From positions 8,866,001 to 8,930,000 of the forward strand of contig OX637287.1 of NCBI GenBank assembly GCA_951799445.1: a stretch of 64,000 bases of DNA, in the 5' to 3' direction. The notes below the pieces were generated by a model, which made no database searches, was not told the origin of the DNA, and was given only the letters and a program-made list of their open reading frames with translations. Positions 22,511 to 35,649 of the stretch are shown here, piece by piece (the stretch's first letter is position 1; each line of letters starts with the position of its first letter). Both the position numbers and the translations under genes were made by a program. This stretch comes from Pseudisothecium myosuroides (lineage: Eukaryota; Streptophyta; Bryopsida; Hypnales; Lembophyllaceae).

Positions 22511-25500
22511 AAATTAATCAATAATTGCCTAAATCAATCAATTTGGCTACAATTAAATAGGATTTGCTTCCACAGCCATAGGATTGGTTGCATGAGAACA
22601 CGGCTTAGTTCACGATCCTAGGCCCACTACACAGCTATAAGGGCTGATCCTCAAGGCTATAGGCCCTGTGCACGCTTATAGAGCTAAATTTTAGTGGTAA
22701 TAGGGTAATTGCTTTGTATGATTTTAAATGATGATTTGCCTTGATTTTAGGTATTATTTTGTACATGATGTTAGGGTACATCTTTGAATAAAAGTAAGAA
22801 TTGGTCCTATGTTTTGTGGTATGTAGGATTTAATTGTATGAATCTTAAAAATTTTGATCTAAAGCAAAAAAAATAAGAAAAATTAATCCTAGGTATAAAT
22901 TTTTATCTTCATATTTTTTGTATATGGAGAAAATTTCACATTGAATACGGAATCGCTAGGCATTTTTGCATCAAATGTGATAGATATAGATTAACTGGCC
23001 TATTTGACCAACACATCAAAATGATTTAATTAAGGAAGTATGTAAACTATTTTAAAAATATTTATCTTATAAATGATTAGGTGATAGAAGCATTAATTGC
23101 AAATGACAATTTGATCAAACCTGAATCATTTGACCAGAATATTTGACCACCTTATAGAGTATTAAGTAGGACTAGGACTTCATACATTGTGTCTTATGCA
23201 TATGATAATGAACAGAAAATTAAATCTACATTCATGGGAATAAGAATGTAAATATACTATATTACTATAAGTAAAAAATAAGCATATTTGATGATAAAAT
23301 ATGATTCTATTTAAAATTTAAAAAGTGACATTAGTCACATAAACAATAGACTATATAAACTTTTCTTTGTAAAAGTCCCCATACTATTGTTTTCCTTGGT
23401 TTTGTAAAAAAAGGCATAACATTAGTTAGAAGGTCCAATCAATCCTTTAACTTAAGTAGACTATGTAGATTATATTGCAGCTATATTAAATTGTTAAATG
23501 CATCCCCAAGTTCTTGCAGATGTAGTAATGCTGCTCTTCATACTCTATTTTTTACTTCTATTGAATAAATATTAAAATCTAGTTACTTTAATTTTGTGTT
23601 TAGAGGTGTTTTTAATTTTATTTTGTGCATTGAATTTTTTTTTTTAAAATGAAAATAGTTTACCTTCTTGGTTAGCTTTTGAGATTTAAAATTCAGATAA
23701 AGGCATAGATAGAAAATAGGGATTAAAAAGAATAGGCAATTAGCATCAAGAAGATCATATGGCCAAAGTATGGGCTAATGTAATTTCTTTGAGGTAGCGT
23801 ACAAAATCAGGGTCTTTTTGTCCTTCTTTATAATTTTGATTTGATTTATTGTGAATTTGGAGAGTCGTGGCGTATTGTATATTATAAATTTTGAAATGAA
23901 ATTTTTTAAGAGGATGTTTTCTTTTCCATATTATAATTTATTTTATTTGGAGTTTGTTTGTAAATATTATGCTTAAGGAAGTGAGAGATGATGAATTGTT
24001 AACAAATTTGAGGGCCAAAATTTTGAGGGCTTATTCAAGTTTAATTAAAATATTATTTGTTTTGAATTTTGGATGAATTATATATAAATTTACTAGATTT
24101 TTATAAAAATATAGTACCCTCAGTTCAAAAAATTTATGACAAAATTGTAAATTTAAAAATGAGGGGATATAGAGTTTCCTCCAAATCTAAGATTTAGAAA
24201 AAATTCCAATTTTGACAAATCATTAAAAGCAATTTTTTAATTTTTTGAAGCTAAAATTTTGAAAAGACGTATAATACAAGATTATATTTCTAAAAAGATA
24301 TATCATAAAATATTTGAAGCTTTTATAAGACTGTAACATGCTTCAAAATAGAGGTATGTATAGCTGCCGTCAAATTTAGGAGTGTTAATTAACTTTAGCA
24401 CTTTCTAAGTTACGAAAAATATATTTTTCAATTTTTTAATTTAGAAAGATTGCACTATATTTTGTTAGTTTTTTTTAAATCTAAAATATTCTTGATTTGA
24501 AATTTTAAAGCAGCTATAGTAGTTATTAAAAAGTTGATTACATTTTCAAGAAGTTTTTAAAAAATTTACGATTTTGTATACGACTTATATTGTTTTGTTC
24601 ACAATTTATAAAAATATTTATATATGGTATATATAACTATGAAGATATTCAATTTATATATACAATTAATTTGTTGCATTTATACGATACTTACATATAA
24701 TATTTACAAGCATGTATATACTTGACTTATATGTATCAACCATATATTGATACGTGATATTTATATACATTCTATATAAATTCATATACATTTATGTATA
24801 AAATTTTATTTACTTTATATTTTATGACAATTTATACAGCAAGTGAAGTAATGTATTCATTGTATTTTGAAGTGGTACTCTTTGCCATTTAAATCTTTAC
24901 ATTTAGGATCGAATTTGGTTGTAACTTAAAAACAAAAGTTATTCTAAGGCAAAAGCCTCATAATTCAACAATGTTGCATGAAATAATGATTACGAAGCCT
25001 AATCGTATTCACAAGATCAACAACAAACAAGATAATTATGATTGTTTCTATCCCATCTCAAATTCTTCGCTTCTCATTTTCAAGTTATTAATTATTTATG
25101 ATGGCTAGGATTGTCGTCAATAATGTCAACCTCTTTTCCTACCGTTTAGTCAAGCTTGCGCATCTTTTTTCGTAATTGGTTTGGATTCACAAAATTGGTT
25201 TGGGTTCACAAAATTGGTTTGAGTCTACGTAATTGGTGTAGGTTCATGTTATTGATTTAAGTCCACATAATTTTTTGTCCTATGCTTCAATATGCTGACC
25301 TTGCACAACTTCAACGTACTTGTCAAGAACATCAATGCAAGGCTCTTTACTTAATCCATCTTTATTTTCTTCTGCATTGAAGTGATTGTCGATGTTTTTT
25401 TTTAATTTCTCTCCCATAAGTGTATCCTCTATATCTAGGAAACAAGATTATCTTTTTCTATATTTGCTATGACTATCATGTCTTTTGTTGAAATCATCTT

Positions 25501-26391
25501 TATTTTTCTATCGGTGCTCAAGTATTTGCAAAAAAATCTATAGAAAAATAGATCAAAGAGACTAGTTTGAAGTAGACCATATATGGTATCCTATATAATT
25601 TTATAGATTTGATTAGTTGACAAAGCTTTGTGGATACTCTCGTGACTTAAAATTGGAGTATGGACAATTTCAAGTTTCATTCTCCAATTTTTTTAATAAG
25701 CATTAAAGACAAATTAATATCACAGTTTGAATATCACAATGGATTAAGCAATGTTCCGGAGGATGTCTTTTTTAAATATTATGCTCTCAAATGCAAACAA
25801 AGAGATTAAACATGAAAAAATTGATAGTGATTAATACTCCTATGTTTACATAAATAAAAAACATGTAGAGAATTTCAGGAAGTTAATCAAGAAGGCGAAC
25901 ATGATAACAAAGTCAAATGGTAGAAGGTTGTGTGGCAGACTGTACATAATGTGTTATATAGTGAGTGATTTCAAGGAGAAGTGAGATTGTGTTGTGGAGG
26001 TAACGTCTACACTTGTTTCATATTTTTATTTGTGCATTTTTAAATAGGACTTCATGATTAGAGTATAAAAAAACTTGTCAATATTTGTTACTTATTTTTT
26101 TCAACGACAAATGACAACACTATCATCATGCAAACTACTACAAGAAAAGAAGCAAAAGTCAAAAGCTATCAATTACTGTAGAACTTGCATTAAGTGCACC
26201 CTAGTCAAACCCCACTTCCCTAAACCTAGGCCATATTGTACATTGTGAATACAGTACTAGATAAGATTTAGGCTTTCCAATGCAAATGCAAAGTTGATGA
26301 CATACTCTTTGTCCAAGGAAAAAGCCAATAAAAATATAAAAAATTATATTTATATATATAATTATAAAACATAAATAATATCTTCATAAAA
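22511..26391. other. Very AT-rich DNA without recognised gene
   Basis: No protein-like frame was recognised. Stretches near 24600-24800 consist largely of 'tatat' and 'acatat' words. Confidence 0.5.
25172..25270 (+). repeat. Minisatellite of about 20-bp units
   Basis: About five imperfect copies of a unit like 'aattggtttgggttcacaaa' lie head to tail. The last two are more diverged ('ttattgatttaagtccacat'). Confidence 0.6.
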
Positions 26392-27289
26392 TCACTTCAA
26401 CTTCGCTGTAGTTTCTACTATAATTCTCTCAAGACCGCGAATCTTTTGATTCGCCTCCTTCATATTCTTCGCTTCTCTAATTAATTTCCACAATCTACAA
26501 ACTAGATTCCGGCTAATTTGCACAGAACTGCCTAAACGTGAAAAACCACTCTCACTAGTGGTTTCCAAAGTAGCATAGAAATCCTGTTGACCTCTCCAAA
26601 TAATTTCAACGATCCCATCATGCTTAGAAAAATCAACGTAAACTTTATAAGTTGGCACGACAAACTCCCCCCCTAAACTCTTAAAAGCATTAGCCTCTTT
26701 TCCCATTGCTAATTTTCCTGTTTTAGAAAACAAGGGCATCCAAATTCCATAACAGTATGCATTATAGTCCTTGTCTTTATGGAAAGAATTAGAAAAATCG
26801 TTGAAGGTATAAGTTAGATTGCTCGCAAATATCCCAGGTAATTGCTTCAAGTTGAGAAACTCCGTTTGACAAAAGTCAGGCACTCCTGCTCCAACTGCTC
26901 GTTGAGATGCTGCTTCGAATATCTTTGAAGCCATCTTCTCAAATTTGATTCTATAAATATTAGAAATTCAAGTAACTTTCTGTAACTGAGCCTCTTCCCA
27001 CACTTCAAGTTTTTCTTGAGAAGTTTGACTTGACCCTTTAGGCATATATCTTCCTAATGCCAAATTAGTGTCGTAACCTCCCCGCCATCCCATGGCGTAC
27101 ATATCGCCGTTTCCCCTTTTGTGTGAAGAATTGTTATCCACCTTATTGTTTTGTTTTGATAACTCCACATATGTTCTTCCTAAACTCTGAAACTGCGTTT
27201 CTTCTTCATTTGACATGTCGTCAAAAGATGTGAACTTAGACATCAAAACTATCTTTCGAGTATCCTTGTCTTGAACTCCAACGGTACCT
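26392..27289 (-). pseudogene. Decayed Tet-like 2-oxoglutarate/Fe(II) dioxygenase (TET/JBP-like, 2OG-FeII_Oxy_6 type)
   Basis: One minus-strand frame of about 299 codons runs from a likely acceptor at 27290 to TAA at 26392, interrupted only by TGA at 26968-26970. The N-terminal part has DKDTRKIVLMSKFTSF and GDMYAMGWRGGYD...LGRY. The C-terminal part has SNLTYTFNDFSNSFHKDKD, YGIW, GGEFVVPTY, GIVEIIWRGQQDF and RLGSSVQI. This order matches the Tet-like dioxygenase domain common in basidiomycete genomes, a family related to the TET/JBP enzymes that oxidise methylated bases in DNA. The HxD iron ligands are present (His at 26779-26781, Asp at 26773-26775). The second His is replaced by Tyr (TAT at 26575-26577), and the RLG arginine is present. 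The stop and the His-to-Tyr change both fit C-to-T mutation. The 5' exons are missing or unrecognised. The family call is from motif recall. Confidence 0.65.
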
Positions 27290-29029
27290 CTATTTTTTTA
27301 AGGTTTCAATTTTCTTCAGATGAAAAATAATTTTTTATAGGAAAAATGTGAAATAATAGTATACTTACAATTATATAAAATTAAAAAATGCAGCAAAATA
27401 GGATTGATATATAAGTAATATAACTAGCGAGGTTCATATACATATAAAACCTTCAAACATGAAATCAACATTTTATTGCGGCTAAACTCAAATTCCTTCA
27501 TTTAAGTGAATGTCATTAGTGATTGGGTACTACTAATGGGCAATCACCGTTCGAAGTAGTTGTTGACGTAGTATAAAATACAAATGATTGTTGAATTTAT
27601 GTAACATTAATTCTAGTCATTTTATCAACTATCAATAGCTATCCAGTCATTTTCAATCATTTAAAAAATTATATGTTAAATATGCAGCAGTTATATATAT
27701 AACTATTGCAATCGTTGATTTATTATCTTATAGTTTTGAATGCAAAAACAAGAAGTAAAAATATTTTAAAATAATTATTTTTAGTCATTTTTATGTTTAT
27801 TATTATAAAATGGTTATACATTTCTATAACACAATTGAAACAAGTAACTAAAGCAATTATTTTTATAATTCAAGTATTACATTATTATATTTTAATAAAT
27901 GCATTATGCTTTTATGATTACACTATATCTCAACAATCAACAAATAAACTGTAAACAAAAAAAAGGCAACAAAAGAAAAAAGACAACAAACAACAAATAA
28001 TAATATGAATGAAAAGAGGATGATTGACCAAAAAAAAATCTATATTGTGTGAGCATTAGATTTGACCATTAATGCTTAGTTACGTGTTTTTTTTTAATCT
28101 TTTTATAACATCTTAAAGAAGACTATAGAAATAATTAGGGGTCTTTAAGTATTCTAATGTTAAATAATTAGTAGTACCAAAATCAATAATAGCTTTTAAG
28201 CTAAATATATATAAATTATATGTAAATTTAGCTTTATGCCTTTATAAATAAATTCAGAAAATAAAATTTGTTTTAAGAATTTTAGAAGAAAAGGTAATTT
28301 GAATTAAAATCAAAGATTTTGTAGGTAAAAAGAGTGCAAGAGATTAACACATAAGAGATAGGTAAATTATTTGTAAGGCGTAAAAAATGTGTAAGGATTA
28401 AAAGTTAAATGAGATATATAAGAGGTGTAAGAGATAGGTGGAACATGTGAAAAAGTGTATAAAATGTAAGAATGTATCAAAAATATAAAAGGTGAAAAGG
28501 TGAAATTTAATGCCAAAGTCAAAATGCAAGATTTGAAGTCGAAGTTGAAGGATCTTGTGGAGGCATAAGATTGGGACTTGCAAGCTAAAAAACACACCTG
28601 TGAGCTTTTAATTCATGGCTTGTGGCTCATAATTTTTTTTCCTTATTTTTATGTTTTAAGTTTAGATTTATACAACAAAATTCTCCAAAAGAGTATTAAA
28701 TTGAAAAACGAATGTTACATACCAATATAATATTTGGTCTATAGTAGAGCAAAATATCTAAACATTTTAAAGTCTTGTATATATAAAGTTAAAGGTAGTG
28801 AAAATATAGAATATTTTGCAAATACTTCCCGAAATGCCTAACCCTGCTAATGACAATCTTGGCTAAAATGGTCGATTTCGTTCGAAAGAATCTCAGTAGA
28901 ATCCCTAAATCATATTCTAGCAATAAATTTCAATTTTATAATTGTTCCAATTATTAACCAGCAAATTTTGATTGAGAGTTGAAATTAGGATATAAAAAAA
29001 TAGAGTTTTTAAAAAAGACTGACTTTTTA
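27290..29029. other. AT-rich DNA without recognised gene
   Basis: This lies upstream of the Tet-like relic on its own strand. No additional exon with recognisable protein sequence was seen. Confidence 0.45.
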
Positions 29030-29330
29030 GAAAAATTTTAAACCATAAAGCCTTGCCTTCATCTCTTCATCACAGTCTTCACAATAAAACCTCTTCTTTC
29101 GGACAACCAAACCCATTTCACAACTTTCAAACCGGTAACAAGTTATAAATGTTTTCATTGTTCTTGTGCTGACTGGTCTTATAATGATCACGAAGGCTTC
29201 TAAAGTTAATGAGCACATTTATTTTGCAATAAATGCAATGATCTAAACCGTTAGAAGATGTTCTTTGAGCTAACTTCAACTGCCAAATAAAACTGTTTTG
29301 AAAAGTTTTACAATCACCATCTTCATTAAA
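29030..29330 (-). pseudogene. Zinc-finger-like coding fragment, possibly an upstream exon of the Tet-like relic
   Basis: One minus-strand frame reads DHCIYCKINVLINFR followed by SLRDHYKTSQHK, a CxxC...H...H arrangement like a C2H2 finger. It then passes, after a frame change, into KKRFYCEDCDEEMKARLYG with another CxxC pair. It lies 1.7 kb upstream of the Tet-like exon on the same strand. It may belong to that gene or to a separate transposon. The family is not recognised. Confidence 0.3.
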
Positions 29331-29815
29331 TGATTTCTCTTGTTTAGTAACATCATTTTTTTAAACATCCTTCTCCTAGCGTTTTTTTCCATCCTGTAAC
29401 AAAAAACACACAAATATAATATTAAATGACCGTTGAATATATTATAATACATTGATTATAAAGGTTAATAACTCAATTAATCAAATCTAAACATGCTTTG
29501 ATTTATAAATAAAATGCAAAATATTAAATAATATTTCAACAACATATAACTCTGTGAATGAGTCTTAACCTTAAATAATCAATACACAGTATGCAATGTA
29601 AAGCGTCTTTCTTCAAGATTAATGAAAAAATAATCTGGTGGCATTACAATTTAGGTCATATTTCGCTCACATAAAAGCTCATTTTACATAATTACATTTC
29701 AATCAAAATTTACATTAAAAGGCAATGACATTCAAAATCGTGAAGCAAATAAAGAATCAAGAAAAGTTATCATTCAACATTCTACAGGTCTAATAAATAG
29801 CAACCACATGACGAT

Positions 29816-31260
29816 ATGCCTACCACCGAGGTACATGTGAATCCACCTACATTGCATAAGAGAAGAAAGATTCAGAAAATAAAGGTGGATAATAAGACTT
29901 TAATGCTAAACAATTTGTCAGAAAGTGAGGATGCATGTAATGGGGATGCAAGTAGCAATGGTGGGGACTCACACAATCCGAATAGTGTAAAACATAAATT
30001 TTGCGATTTGACTTAGTTACAATTCAATTTTACCTTCATGCCGGCACTTAAAACATTTCTAGGTGCACTGGGGTCTATAAGAGTTTTTCAAAAAATGTCT
30101 ACTTTTATATAATTGTTTTCATTGTTCTGGCCATACATTCGCTTGCAAAAAATTGTAGTTGAAAATAATCGTTATGCAATCACAGCAGATGAGTATAGAA
30201 AAACAAGTGGAAGAGAAGAATGGTTGCCTATGACAGTTGCTACTTTGAAGGCCTATATAGCAACTCTTATCTTTATGGGGTTGAAAAAAAATATATATAT
30301 ATTGGAACAAAGAAGGCTCTTTTTTTCATTGTCTTCGCATTTTTAAGATATTATGTAGAAAAAGGTTCATAGCAATAACAAAATGTTTACATATTATCGA
30401 TTCTGGTACTTATGTTAGCAACAGAAATGTACCCGGTTATTACAAGATGGGTCAAGTGCGTTGGTTGGTCAATGACATCCGAGATAGCTTCAAGCATGAG
30501 TGAACATTGAACAAGTTTCTTACTATTGACAAAATGATGATATGTTACAAAGGTTCATACTATCAAGCTAAGTAATATATACATAAAAAACCACAAAAAT
30601 GGAACATCAAAGTTTAGTGTTTAGCGGACTCAACATCAAAATATGTTTACAATTTCAAAATTTATTATGGGGCCTAACCATCAGTGGTTCCTATGGGGGT
30701 AAGCGTGGCGCACAGTGTGGTAATGAGATTATTGCATGGTGAAGAGGAAAAATAAAATGTGGTAGTTACTGACAATTACTTTTTTAGCATTGAGTTATTT
30801 AAGAAATTGGTCACACATGAAATTTATGTCACTAGCATTATGAGATCTAATCGGATGGGTTTACTAGTAAAATTGAAAACGCTTGAAAATTGAACAAATT
30901 TTTTCTCAAAATACACTGGAGTGAAAAATGCACAAATCACGTGCAATTGCATGCGTAGTGTGAAAGGACAAATGGATGGTCTACCTCATTTTTATTTATG
31001 TACTATCGATTGACTCTCCATGTGTATCAATCCCTACGGTTCTTCGTATGATTGGAGCAAAAAAAGACCTAATTCCAGCTTTCCCGATGCATTTAGAATA
31101 TACCACCCATATGAGAGAAGTAGATGTAGCGGATCAACTTAGAACATCGTATTCTAACCAGACAAGATCGTACAAATAATAGCACCGCGTTTTTTACTTC
31201 CTATTAGACACAACCATGGTCAACATATATATAGTCTACCTAGGGCTCTTGCGTTATGAG
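29816..31260 (+). pseudogene. piggyBac-like transposase, broken by stops and frameshifts
   Basis: Several frames in order carry piggyBac (DDE_Tnp_1_7) landmarks. A helical region runs through ADEYRKTSGREEWLPMTV and LKAYIATLIFMGL (30170-30285). A first catalytic block reads LTIDKMMICYKGSYY near 30525, followed by KPQKWNIKV. A second catalytic block reads VTDNYFFSIELFKKLV near 30765, followed by an RSNRMG block. A late block has REVDVADQLRTSYSNQ near 31110 and the FYFLLDTTMVN segment near 31190. In-frame stops and at least two frame changes interrupt it, for example a stop after SFKHE. The first two aspartates are visible. No terminal repeat was found around it, so its link to the TTAA elements is inferred. 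Confidence 0.75.
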
Positions 31261-32480
31261 CTCCGTGTTTGTCACTTGGGACTCACAGTCATCTTTTTTC
31301 TGTTTTTAATTATTTTGAGTGTAGTTTTATATACAAAAAATCCAAAAAAGAGTGTAAAACCAAAATATGTATGTCACATGCTATTATAGGTATTTGGTCT
31401 TAAATAGAGTATTTCCCTAAATTAAACTAATTATCACATGTAAATAGGATAGAAACCTGTGAATTGTACAAATTGTAGATATTTAGTAGAAAAGGCCAAT
31501 TTACCTGAGAATACCATGCATGTGACAAAATTTGGCTAAAATTGGTCCGAGAAAACTTGGTGAGAAACCTAGAAGCCAGTTCACGGATAGGTTTCAAGTT
31601 CCAATCAATTTTCACTTTCCGTAGAAACTCCAATTGTTAGCTTGCAGGTTGAAGAAACGCAGCACAACCTGATGAAGGAGGTTTTATATTCAAAGACGAT
31701 ATTTTAGGGATAAATTACATTGGAAGCTTGATGGCAAAGTTGCTTTGCCGAGAGTTCTTTCTATGTAAAAGACTCCCTTAAATTGACAATTAAGGGAGAT
31801 TGTAAAATTTAATTCTCCCTTGACCATTGTGTAAGTCAAGAGATGGACTTACACACCTTTTGTAGAATTCAATGAGAGATTCTGCAAGAAATTTCGGAAT
31901 CTTCTGATCCTCAGAAGACGCTTTTCCGAACGGTCAACCGCCAAAACCTAAGATGGGAAATTCTTGGAAATTACCCAGGTTGCGGTAAAATCTCACTAAA
32001 AATTAGAATAGCTTCTTTTATGTTAATAAGACGCTCCAACAAGTTTCAAGGTATTCCGATTGCCAGAAGTACCCGAATTGACAAGATTCTCCTTGTACCG
32101 ACAAAATTGAAGATTACGGTGGGAGTTGACCGGCATCCCGGGAGCATACGAATTCGGAATAGGGTCAAAATTAGATCTTTCCTTACTCCCTCAAACCTAC
32201 TAAAGAGCCTAGGCTAGTTACTTTTCTCAGAAAAGTCAAACTCCAGGAACTGGGTTTTTTAACCTATTTTGGTGTTTAGTTAGCGCTAAGTTTTATTGAG
32301 TTTTTGACGTCAAATTAGGGGGTAGGAGGACCCTTGGACTAAAAATGGCCTTCTGAAGCTAATGGCGCAATCCGTTTGTGATTTGGAGTTAATCTCCAAA
32401 AGTTAGAAAATGGTCCAGCGTAGAAAGTCAAAATTGGTAATTTGAGATTAAAATCTCAAAAGATAGGTTTACCGCAAAGA
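31261..32480. other. Intergenic DNA without recognised gene
   Basis: Less AT-rich than the neighbouring regions. No protein-like frame was recognised. It may be part of the same long repeat as the following segment. Confidence 0.4.
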
Positions 32481-33330
32481 AATGAGAGGAGGTGGGTGCC
32501 CTTGGAAGAGTATTTAAGGGGCACCTCTTCTCCTCTCAACTCACCCCTTTGTACCATTTTTGTTAACAATCTTTGCACATTGTTCTACTTGGGCCAATTT
32601 TCGGTTCCAAATTTGTAAAACGTGTGTTTTCGGTTTCAATTGTTGTTATTTTGTAAAGCTTTGAAGGACTTGGGGTCCCTTCAAAGTTTTGTTGAATTGT
32701 GATGTGTTTTGTGGAGATTTTTGTGTACTAATTATATCTCTTTGGGTGTTATACTAATCCCCAAGATACCCCCTTCCGTACCTTGGCGATGCCGCTTTAG
32801 GGGGCCTTGGGTTCTTTTAATTGTGTGTTTTTGTACTAACATTTGATCTAACCAAGTTTATGTGATTATCTTGTACTAACTTTCCAATTAACCAAGTGGT
32901 AGTTGTGTGTTGTACTAACCTTCGTGTGCATTCTTTGTTTTTCTTGTCCCATTTGGGACGGCGAAGCTTTGACTTCGAGCCTAATTTGTTGGTCCTATTT
33001 TGTATTTTCCTCTTTGATTGTTGTTCAAATTGGGGCCTCAACCCCCGAACGGCGAAGCTATCGCTTCAAGTCCATTTATTTGGGTCTTATTTCTTTCCTT
33101 TTTTCTTTGATTGTTGTCAAATTTGGGGCCTAACCCTCCCGAACAGCAAAGCTTTGCCTCTAAATTAATTTTTTCCGTATTTGTTTTTTTTAGAAAGAAT
33201 TCTTCACTTCTCCTTCTCCAAATTTTAGAATTTTCACAGGTTAGAGTGAACTAAAATTTCAGAATATAGCCGTCAACCAAGTTGAACCAAAACCAAAGTG
33301 ACCCCCTTGTGCACCTACAATCGCCAGAGA
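32481..33330 (+). repeat. LTR-like leader with a roughly 95-bp tandem repeat
   Basis: A TATA-like 'tatttaagg' at about 32510 is followed by C/T-rich sequence, as in a promoter. From about 32945 to 33170 three imperfect units repeat, each with 'ggcgaagct' or 'agcaaagct' followed by 'ttcgagcc' or 'ttcaagtcc' and 'tttgattgttg.tcaaatt'. A second short repeat, 'tgtactaac', occurs three times between 32830 and 32920. No paired LTR, primer-binding site or coding region was confirmed. Confidence 0.45.
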
Positions 33331-33409
33331 ATCTGTGAAGAAAAAAAAAAAAAAAAAAAATGTTTACAGAGAGTATTCAAGTGATCCAAGCACTGAAGTG
33401 AGTGGAGAG

Positions 33410-33790
33410 GAGAGGTCTGAAATTTCAGATGAGAGAGTCAACCTGAGTTGACTGAGAAGGTTGAAGTCCCTTAGATATCCAGGGAGTGCATCGAAACTCA
33501 AAGAATACTGAAAAATTCAGATTTTTAGAGAGACACCCCATGGAGTGATTGTGAGGGGAGTGGTCTGCAATTTCAGATGGTAGAGTCAACTTGAATTGAC
33601 TGAGAAGGTTGAAGTCCCTTAGACATCCAGGGAGTGCATAGAAACTCAAAGAATGCGAAAAAATTTCAGATTTTCAGAGAGACCCCATGGAGTGATTGTG
33701 AGGGGAGTGGTTTGTAATTTTAGATGGTGAGTGCATGAGAGAGGTCTGAAATTTCAGATGGAGAGGTCAAACTGAGTTGACTAAAGCTCA
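33410..33790 (+). repeat. Tandem repeat of about 153-bp units
   Basis: Two near-identical units start at about 33416 and 33568. They share 'tgactgagaaggttgaag', 'atccagggagtgcat' and 'ccccatggagtgattgtgag'. Two partial units follow near 33713 and 33755. It is non-coding. Confidence 0.75.
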
Positions 33791-35414
33791 GAGTGAATGG
33801 AGAGATCCAGGCCCTGTCCAGAGCAGGAACTTGTGACATTCAAGCCATAATATCAAAAAATTGAGGTACACAGGAAGTGTGTTAGCCTTACTGAAGTTGG
33901 TGGAGAGGTGTGCTAACAAGTTGCATACTAGTTATTGGAAATCTCCATCTGTGCGCATACTTGACAGGCTAAACACTGCCAGATTCCATTTGAAAACCAA
34001 CATTTCAACTCAACAACACATACACACAAAACATTCTCCAAACTCTCAAGCTCTCAAGCTCTCAATTCCTTCAATGTGGAAGGAGGAGATGATGAGTAAA
34101 GTTAGAACTAAGAGAAATTAGTAGAAGAAGAGGATTAGGAAGGCGCACGAGAAACTCATTAAAAAGTAACCAAAGAATTGGGGGAAAAGAATCAATGGCA
34201 AAGTAGTGGTTAGAAAATCCTTAGAATATTCAAAGTCAACGATTAGAACATTCCAAATAGAGTAGGATAGTATTAGGAGGAAAAAGAAGAGGTGGGAAGA
34301 GAAAGTTAGAAGAATAGAAGAGAGTTTACGTTGACTTTGAAATTAAAGACAAAACAAAACAAAACAAAATAAAGAAAAACAAACCATCAAAAATGGACCA
34401 AGTGGAGGAGTTTGAGGAGGTTCAAGAAAATCGATTTGAAGACACAAGCCCCGAGGTATTCTTCTAAAAGCTCTCTCTTTTTTATTTTATTAGTAAAATT
34501 AAGTAGAGCCGAAGCTTAGGAGCAAGTCAGACCTCTAAAACTAGCGGTCAGGTCATTTGTGAATTTAGAATAGTGTAGAACATACACGGAGGTTTCCAAA
34601 AACATAAAATACTTAGAAATCGGAGTTAAAACAAGTAAGATATGGGTGGATGAAGATTAGGGTCAAAATTGGATGAAAAGTTAAAGGAAGTACTCACATG
34701 GAGTGAAACTTAGGATTAAAGTATAAGATAATTATTTAATCATATCTGTAAAATTCCAAATTATTCTAAAATAGAGAACTAAGTAAAAGGTGTGGATGAA
34801 GTTTTGCTTCTAAAGGCCAAAACTTCATCCGTCCATAACCTTGGCTAGGAAGGTCGGATAAGAACGAATTTTATATTTTTAGAAAGGGCGTAAAATTCTC
34901 TAGAACTTCATGCTATTAGATTTAGATTATCTTAACCTGAACAAAAAACCACAGTAGCTTGATCTATTCGGCCAATAGTTCTATTTATTGCATTTAAGTT
35001 ATACTTAGTAGTAGAAGTTACAAGTTTAACTACAAATTAGGCATTTAAGAAGATCCATTGCTTGGAAGGAATAGTGGACAACGCTTAGGCACCCAAATTA
35101 AAATAAAAATCTGTTAAATTAAAACAGAACCTGGTTGTGTTCGTTTATTTACCAAGGGTGGGTAAATAAACACTCACATGCGTCAACGCCGACATAAAGA
35201 AAAACAATTACTCACCTTCAATTCAAAGTTGATTAGTGTAATGCACTCACACAAAATTGGTGTAATCGGGGAATAGACGTGAAAGAAGAAGTTATAAAAA
35301 TATTAGTCATGGTTATTCTTCAAATGTGGGGATTAATACTAAGGGCAATATTATTTCATATCACTCAAAAACAATATTTGTTCATCAAGAAAAGACATTC
35401 AAATTTCAAAGACG
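33791..35414. other. A-rich DNA without recognised gene
   Basis: The plus strand is unusually purine-rich between about 34080 and 34440 ('gaggag', 'aagaag'). No protein-like frame was recognised. Confidence 0.4.
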
Positions 35415-35649
35415 TTGGAGATGAAATTGCAAGCAATATATGAAAAAATGCAATGTCAACATTTGAGAAAGAGATTATTCATCACTTCCAACAACAAACA
35501 AACAGTACAAGTCATATATATATTGATCTCGAAGAAAATCCAACAAATGTTTATCAACTACATTTCAATAAAAATATTTTATAAAGTCTCATCTTCATCT
35601 TTTAGATATGAAATCTTGTATAATAACATAGTTTACATCTAGAAATCCC

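Noticed and set aside
26941..26967. A 27-base intron removing the TGA in the Tet-like gene
   Set aside because: Far below the minimum size for plant introns; an in-frame stop in a decayed gene is simpler.
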